The notes below the pieces were generated by a model. That model worked only from the letters and a program-made list of their open reading frames with translations, ran no database searches and was not told the DNA's origin. 64,000 bases of DNA, from contig JAUCBN010000037.1 in the NCBI GenBank assembly GCA_035048815.1, forward strand, positions 11,622,001 to 11,686,000, given 5' to 3'. Within the stretch, counting starts at the first letter, position 1, and every line of letters begins with the position of its first letter. Position numbers and translations under genes: made by a program. This document shows, piece after piece, positions 57,941 to 64,000 of the stretch. Source of the DNA: Abelmoschus esculentus (taxonomy: Eukaryota > Streptophyta > Magnoliopsida > Malvales > Malvaceae).

Positions 57941-58837
57941 CTAAAACCTTAAATCAAAACCAATGCTCAAGTTTTCCAGTTAAAATAGTATGTAAGCACA
58001 TGCATCCCACTAATACATGCATCAAATGCATAAACTGGTAAAAAAAACTTTTCTCATGTTTTCAAAACAAAACCGTGGGAGCATCATATGTATATAATTT
58101 TTTTAAAAAGCATCCCATGAGCATTGAAACACATGCGTAATCACATATGCACAAGTATAACACGAGCATGACTAAACACACATAGTAAAAACAAGGCATA
58201 ATATGAGAACCTTTTAGAAAGCAAAATGTTTAACTTAATTACGAGTATAGAGATTTTTTTCACACCTTCCCTATACGCCAAACCTTTGAAAAAATATTTA
58301 AAATCCTACTGAATAGATAGCCCTCATAATCCACTTACCAATTTATCGAAACTTGCTCGACAAGTCACTAGAAAACACGATTGGGCTTTCCAATCTCCCT
58401 CAAAATTTTTCCTCTACCTCTTGAACTAATTTAAACATCAAAACCAGAGGGTTTAGTGCATTATAACACACCCAAACATCCCTCAAGTCGGACCAATACA
58501 TGGTAGCCCTTAAAAACACCATAAAACCTAACCGAAAACCTCTCCAAACACCACCTAAACTTTAGGTCCCAGATTAGATACTTAAAAGACATCTTAATTA
58601 CATCTAAAAACTTCAATATTCATGTATTTAGACATCAAAAACATCCATGTAAAATCTGTGAATGAAAATCAAGAAAATAATGGAATTTTTATTAAGAAAA
58701 TTGATTTTATTGATTCAAGACTTTAAAGATTATTGCAATCAGCCAAGAACTTAGGAATTTAATTAAAGAACTTTATGTTTAAGAGGTTTGAATAATTCTC
58801 ACCTCCAAAATTGATCCAACCTCCTTCCAAGGTGTAA
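57941..58837 (-). repeat. Gypsy LTR fragment, same family as 24093-26427
   Basis: Follows 24970-25860 in order: ccaatgctcaagtttt, catgcatcaaatgcataaac, gagcattgaaacacatgc, tcgacaagtcac, ccaaacatccctcaagtcgg, ctccttccaaggt. It is cut on the right by the LTR at 58838, so it is older than that element. Confidence 0.8.
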
Positions 58838-59229
58838 TGAACTTTAGAAATTTTAGAAGAATTTTGTAGGTTTCAGAAGAGAAAAATAACAAATTTCATT
58901 TCTCAGATAAAATCCTTATGCTTAGCACAGTATAAACTATAAAGAAATTGGTTGTACTAATTATTTGTATACAGCTGGCATAACTAACATCTTGATAAAA
59001 ATCATCCCTTTTAAGCTGACTCCACTATTGGGCTCTCGGTACTGGGCTGCTCCTGATCCAGTTGTATTTTGGGCCCGAAAGTTGACTTTGACTCTTCCTA
59101 TCTTCTAGATGACGTCGTTTCTTCCAGCGTTGCAGTCTTAGCCATTCCTTCACGTATGTTTGACTCAAAATCCCAAGTCCCTTTTGTTCCAACCCTAACT
59201 TGCTCGATCTCCCTTCCAGAATCATAACA
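58838..59229 (-). repeat. 3' LTR of the small chromovirus
   Basis: Plus-strand ends tgaactttag... and ...gaatcataaca, so TGTTATGATTC starts the sense strand next to the polypurine tract. Left flank tgtaa. No second LTR in the window to confirm the outer end. Confidence 0.7.
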
Positions 59230-59245
59230 TTTCCCCCTCCTTCAG

Positions 59246-61090
59246 CAGATCCTTGTCCCTAAGGATCGAACTCATGAAACTGAGATTGCAACACACTAAA
59301 TCCTCCTAAGTCGCGTTTTTCTTCCCCAGATTCGACCCTTGGATTAACGACTGAGTCACTGCCTGATTATTCCTTTTAACCATCCTTTTATCAAGAACAA
59401 TGGTGGGGTAAACCTTCAATTGTCCATCATCAGTCAGTTCGGGTGGTTAAGTCGAGGTAACATTCTTCTGCCCTAATTTCTTCTTCAGTAAACTGACATG
59501 AAATACAAGGTGTAATTTAGAATTTGCTGGTAATGCTAGTTTGTAGGCTACTGACCCGATTCTCTGTGTCACTTTATAGGGTCCATAAAATTTTGCTACC
59601 AACTTAAGATTTTTTCTCAGTGCCAAAGAAGTCTGTCTATAGGGTTGTAATTTAAGGTATGCCTCTTCTCCAACCTTAAATTTTCTTTCGATTTTCTTTC
59701 TGTCTGAATAATGTTTCATGCGACTCTGTGCCTTAATCAAATTTTCCTGCAATATCTTGTTCAATTGTTCTCTACTTTGCCTCTCTTCTTGTACACTCTG
59801 TATTGGAGTGTCTAAATTCCACAGTAAGGTAGGGGGCTTGAACCCATATAAGGCCTCAAAGGGGGTAACCCCAATAACAATATGGTAATTTGTATTGTAC
59901 CATAATTCTACTTGAGGCAAATAATTAGATCACGTATTAGGTTTAGTGAAACACATACCCCACAGATATTGCTCTAAGCCCTGGTTAAGCCTTTCACTTT
60001 GGCCATCAGTCTCAGGGTGATAGGCTGTACTAAATAAAGTGGTAGTCCCAGCCTGTTTCATCATCTCCCTCCAAAACAAACTTGTGAAGATCTTGTCCCT
60101 ATCAGAGATGGCAATCTTAGGGGCCCCATGCAATTTGTAAACCTGGTCTAAATAAGTTCTAGAAATCTCCATAGCTGTGTAAGGGCGAGATAGGGCCAGA
60201 AAGTGAGCATATTTGGTGTATTTATCGATGATCACCATAACACAGTTGTGTTTCTTAGAATTAGGAAGCCCCTCCATAAAATCCATAGTGATGACCTCCC
60301 AAGCCTGTGAAGGAATGGGAATGAGCTGCAATAGACTTAGTTTTGCCACAATCTTTCCCTTGATTCTTTCACATACATTACACTGTTGTACATAAAGCTT
60401 TACCATTTTCTTTAACCCTGGCCAAAAGAAGCAACTTATGAGTCTCTAATAAGTAGCTTGTATTCCAGGATGTCCCCTTTACGGGGAATCATGCAACTCC
60501 TTCAATAGGTTTTGCCTTAATTCTCCATTTCCCCGATATATACCATGTCATCTAATCTGAGAACTTTTCCCTTCAAACTCCATCCATCCTTGAACTGTTT
60601 TCCCACTGAGAGAGTTGTGATAGCTTCTTGGGCAAGAGTATCTCCCTCATAGATGTTTTCCACTTCATAGACCCATTTAGGAACCAATAATGTGTAGTCA
60701 AATTCATCAATTCCACACCTTCCTCATGCTGCCTAGACAACGCATCTGCAGCCACATTACTTCTTCCCTTCTAGTACTGGATAGTATAATCTAGTCCCAA
60801 CAATTTGGTAAGACCCCTGTTCTGAATTGTGGTGGTTAATTTTTGCTCTAGCAGAAATTTTAGGGACTCATGGTCTGTTTTGATAATGAATGAGTTCCCT
60901 TCTAAATAGTGTCTCCAATTTGTCACTGCCATAAGTATTGTAAGATACTCTTTTTCATAGATTGAGAGATCTACATGCTTAGGTCCTAGAGCCTTACTCA
61001 AGTAGGCAACTGGTCTCCCTTCTTGGGACAAGACAACTCCAATACCCCTTGCACTAGCATTTGTTTCCAAACAGAATGCCTTTTGGAAAT
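59246..61090 (-). pseudogene. RNase H, integrase and chromodomain-like end of gypsy pol
   Basis: RNase H: FCLETNASARGIGVVLSQEG (Asp of the DAS motif is Asn), VAYLSKALGPKHVDLSIYEK, TDHESLKFLLEQKL. A TAG follows at about 60770, then AADALSRQHEEG. Integrase: CNVCERIKG (zinc pair), ITMDFMEGLP, VMVIIDKYTKYAHF, AISDRDKIFTSLFW, TDGQSERLNQ, then a TGA where the family has Trp, LPQVELWYNTNYH and TPFEALYG, GPYKVTQRIGSVAYKLALP. The end, around 59440-59300, reads VLDKRMVKRNNQAVTQSLIQ, a chromodomain-like block. Confidence 0.88.
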
Positions 61091-62451
61091 TGCGTGTAAA
61101 AAGAGTGCACAAATAGTGCAAGTGTACACGTCGCAAGTAATAAAGTGATAAGTATCAAGTATCGTCTCCACAGGGATTGGTGTACTTAATATGCTCTCTT
61201 TTCTCTTCTCGCTCTGTAAAAGAAATAAAAGACACAGATTAAATTGGTTGTTTTGAAAACTAAAATAAGTGAATAATAAAAGGAGAAGGGTGAATGGAAA
61301 TAAGATCAGATTTAGAGAATGAGCAGGATCCAGTTGAATCGTATTGTGAGTTCAATTGACTTGTTTTTGTTCTGTGCAATAATGCAACACTGCCTCGGCA
61401 GAACTGCAGTTTCCTGCTTCAATAGTGAAGACCAGTGTCCGCCACGGCAATCCCTTGCTCTTGGGTGGAGTTATTTAAGGTTTAGCAAAGTGTCCTTGGA
61501 TGACTTCGCTTATCCCTAAGTCGAAGTACTGTTGATGACTAGTCCTTGATGATACCTCCCGGCGTGAATCAATGATAACCACCAACCAATCTCACACTTC
61601 TTTTAGCCGCTGAAACTCTAACCTATCCCTAGGCTGAGTTAGTATTTTCCAGCTAGAAAAATACCGTACTTATTCCTTTCGTGAATCCAACTCTCCCGAT
61701 ATTGGATAAATAAATCTCTCACAAACTTCTCTCCCGAGCTTGAATGCAAGATCAATGAATGGCAAAGAATAAGCAAACCTTAATATTTTATTGCATAAAA
61801 CAAGAAAACAAAGTTCAATCTTCTCTCACAAATACTCAACAACATTCACCTAAACCCTAAGAGAATTTAGAACATAATGGAAACAAAGAAAACTCTAAAA
61901 ATCTATTGAGAACTCTTTTCTCTCGTGCATTGTGTCTTTTGTTCTCCTTGGACGGCTATGGTTTATATAGGCTTGGCCTAGGCAAACCTTTCCTAAGTAG
62001 GAATACAGCTTGGAATAAAACACAAGTCAAGTACATAAATAAAATATCTGTTTTATTTCCAAGTTTATTCCCACAAGGATTCTTTTTCGCGTGGCCTTTG
62101 ACTTGGGCTTTCTACTCGCTTTCCAGCTCCGATCCTTGTGTTGCTTGTCCAGAAACGTCCACCTCATTTTTCTCTTCAGCTCGCCTACAATATCGGTACT
62201 TGTCCTTTAGCTTCTGCCACGACCTCAGGTTCTGCTTCGGCCTTAGTTACTACGCGGCAGTAAATATTCTTGCAATTGCATAAAAGGTGCCGTAAAGCCT
62301 GCATTTTCTATAAATATCATCTTTATAAGTCACAAAAGCAAAATATCTAAATATCTCACTTTAAGTACATGCTTTAGTCCAAGTAGGTGTAGATTAAGTG
62401 ATTATTGTCCATGAAAGGTGTAAAAAGTGATAGTGAATTAAGCACTTATCA
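61091..62451 (-). repeat. LTR C, a diverged family A relative
   Basis: 1361 bases, tgcgtgtaaaaagagtgcac... to ...taagcacttatca. Same layout as A1/A2 (tgcaagtg-acac-tcgcaagtaataa, cgtctccacagggattgg, tctcccgagcttgaatgcaa, cctatataaa box at 61962-61971) but with many differences. It is the 3' LTR of an element whose tail continues to 63445. Confidence 0.85.
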
Positions 62452-63445
62452 TACACCCAAACTTGAACTATTGCTTGTCCTCAAGCAATGCAAACCATCA
62501 AATTGCCAAACCTTATTCTCTTTTGGTCTTACGTTTTCATCTATTCTCCCCACCATAACTATGCCTATTCTTAAGCCTTAACCTTTCGGTTACCTAAGGA
62601 CTTACTCGGAATCAAGCTACAAGATTTTGTGAGTGTGTGCGTTTTTGTGAACAAGTTTGATTAAAGGCTTTCTTAGACAAACTCTAAGTTCAAGACAAAT
62701 AGACTTTGGAATTTATGATTTCTTCCTATAGTATCAACACTTGAGCCAATTTCAGGCACCTCAAGGGTTGTGTTTTATTACTAGCTAAGAGATTTTTTTT
62801 AAGCATATACTAGAGCCAATTTCGGGCACCTCTAGTTATCATTCCATAAATCCAAGTCTTTATCACCTAAGTTCATTAAAAGAATTCCTAAAATCACACA
62901 AGTCCCAAAAGTGATCTTAAAATCAACCTTATAGCAAGCTTCTAAGTTTTCTTCCTTAAGTATCCTAAAGTTAAGCCTTCTAAACATGACCTAACCATGG
63001 TAAGGAGAAAGATTTCTATAGCCTCAAAAGAATAAACTAAGGCAATACTGATGTAGGGCAGTGCAAAAGTATGAACAATACTTCAAGTAAGGTGGTGGAC
63101 ATAAAAAAATTTAAAAACAACTTAAATACTTCCTTTCATGGCAAGGCCGCGACAGTGAATTGCCTCGGCAGTGAACCTACACCCCCAAACTCGAACCAAG
63201 CATTGTCCTCAATGCTTATGATCATGGCACACAACACGAAACAAAATAAGAAAAAGAACAGTAAAGATATAAAAGTAGCAGAAAGATTTAGAAATTAAAT
63301 GGACTCTGAAGAACTGCTAGTGACTATCAGCTTTCGAGGCCTTGATGTTGATTGTTTCAGTTTTGCTTCCGTTGCTGGTGATGCTTGAGTTTTGGCTTGT
63401 CGGGGCGGCTGAACTCTCGTAGGTGGTGTTCGTTGCATTGGAGCG
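62452..63445 (-). mobile_element. 3' internal tail of element C
   Basis: Homologous to 8858-9900. Polypurine-like tacacccaaacttg is followed by hairpin ATTGCTTG-TCCT-CAAGCAAT (62470-62489). Two gagccaatttc(a/g)ggcacctc repeats follow, then a second cacccccaaactcg and hairpin AAGCATTG-TCCT-CAATGCTT (63198-63217). From 63445 to 63299 is the C-terminus of the plant transposon protein ORF (MQRTPPTRVQPPRQAKTQ, ending SSSSESI), matching the end of 9768-10274. It is cut at 63445 by another LTR. Confidence 0.8.
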
Positions 63446-64000
63446 TGATAAGTGCTCAACACACTATCACTTTTTACTCCTTTTATGGGCATTAATCACC
63501 GAATATACACCCACTTGGACCAATGCATGTGCTTAATGTGATATATTTAGAAGTTATACTCATATAGATAATATTTACAGAAAAAGGCATGTTTTACTGC
63601 GTTTTCATATCTGTGCAGGAGAACCAGTGCTGTGGTAGCGACAAGGCCGAGGTAGGACCTGATGCCGAGGCAGCAGCAGAAAGACAGGAAGCAAGATTAT
63701 AGACGATGGAAAGATAAAAATCTAAGGAACGTGTCTGGACTTGAAGCCCATGGATCGGAGCTGACTAGCACAAGGAAAAGCCCAAAGGAAGACCACGCGG
63801 GAAAACCCCTTAGCCAAAGCAAACTTGGAAATATTTTTTATTATGTACTTGACTTGTTCCCTACTCCAAGTTGTATTCTACTTAGGAAAGGTTTGCCCTA
63901 GGTCTAGCCTATATAAGGGCCTAGCCACCCAATGTAAAATACAAGGAATACCTAGGGCGAGAGCCGATTTCTATTCTTGTTTTCCTTCTCCTCCATTATG
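63446..64000 (+). repeat. Family A LTR, plus direction, cut by window end
   Basis: Starts tgataagtgctcaacacact, identical at the start to the solo LTR at 41063, with the TATA box at 63908-63917. Whether it is a solo LTR or the 5' LTR of a full element cannot be told here. Left flank gagcg. Confidence 0.85.

Larger units (their letters stand above)
58838..61090 (-). mobile_element. Small chromovirus remnant (gypsy, Reina/Galadriel-like)
   Basis: Minus-strand 3' half of a Ty3/gypsy element: RNase H, integrase, chromodomain-like end, polypurine tract (59230-59245, sense AGGAGGGGGAAA) and a 392-base 3' LTR (58838-59229). It is cut at 61090 by LTR C exactly inside the RNase H start. The other half is not in the window. 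Confidence 0.85.

Noticed and set aside
1..64000. tRNA or rRNA genes
   Set aside because: The only tRNA-like strings are 13-18 base primer-binding sites of retrotransposons. No cloverleaf or rRNA sequence was seen.

Overview
The window is nuclear DNA of a flowering plant, probably a eudicot. It has one intron-containing host gene in a sea of nested LTR retrotransposons, LINEs and DNA-transposon debris. Retroelement primer-binding sites match plant tRNA-Met and tRNA-Asp. The intergenic DNA is very AT-rich. The single host gene is a five-exon Tubby-like F-box gene with an ordinary plant structure. I cannot name the species from the sequence.

Layout. 1-7466: a minus-strand Ty3/gypsy chromovirus (Tekay/Del type), left LTR cut by the window edge and right LTR cut by the next element. 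7467-15769: a minus-strand gypsy element of the Athila/Tat type ('family A', 1.33-kb LTRs, tRNA-Asp primer site). It carries gag-protease and a 'putative plant transposon protein' ORF but no reverse transcriptase or integrase. 15770-24087: LTR debris, then a decayed minus-strand copia element (16930-24087, target duplication atagg) whose left LTR holds a gypsy solo LTR (17128-18652, duplication gatat). 24088-30484: another gypsy LTR, a plus-strand LINE fragment, and an LTR-like stretch with a remarkable cluster of TATCGATACG motifs.

30485-38250 is the only gene-bearing island. It holds short tandem repeats, a long-TIR DNA element (31438-32927) that has picked up an intron-containing piece of a glutamine synthetase gene, and the Tubby-like F-box gene (CDS 33746-36386). 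38254-46482: a second copia element (duplication agaat). Its RNase H domain is split by a solo LTR (39533-42507, duplication aaaca), which is itself split by a family A solo LTR (41063-42387). 46488-57350: AT-rich DNA with a nearly full-length, stop-ridden minus-strand LINE (48130-51850), a putative 2.46-kb TIR element full of GGGTCGGGT repeats (51862-54317), an (AAT)n microsatellite and a run of small palindromes. 57354-57554: a leftover exon of a DEAD-box RNA helicase gene. 57941-64000: an old gypsy LTR fragment, a small chromovirus remnant (58838-61090), and two more family A/A-related LTRs (61091-62451 and 63446 onward).

How the parts relate. Only the Tubby-like gene looks able to make its full product. 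All element ORFs carry stops, frameshifts or lost catalytic residues. The family A LTRs keep a TATA box and occur in five places (two flanking an element, one solo, one cut by the window end, one diverged relative), so this family has been the most recently active here. Exact element edges are given only where TG...CA ends and target duplications could be read. Other edges are approximate.
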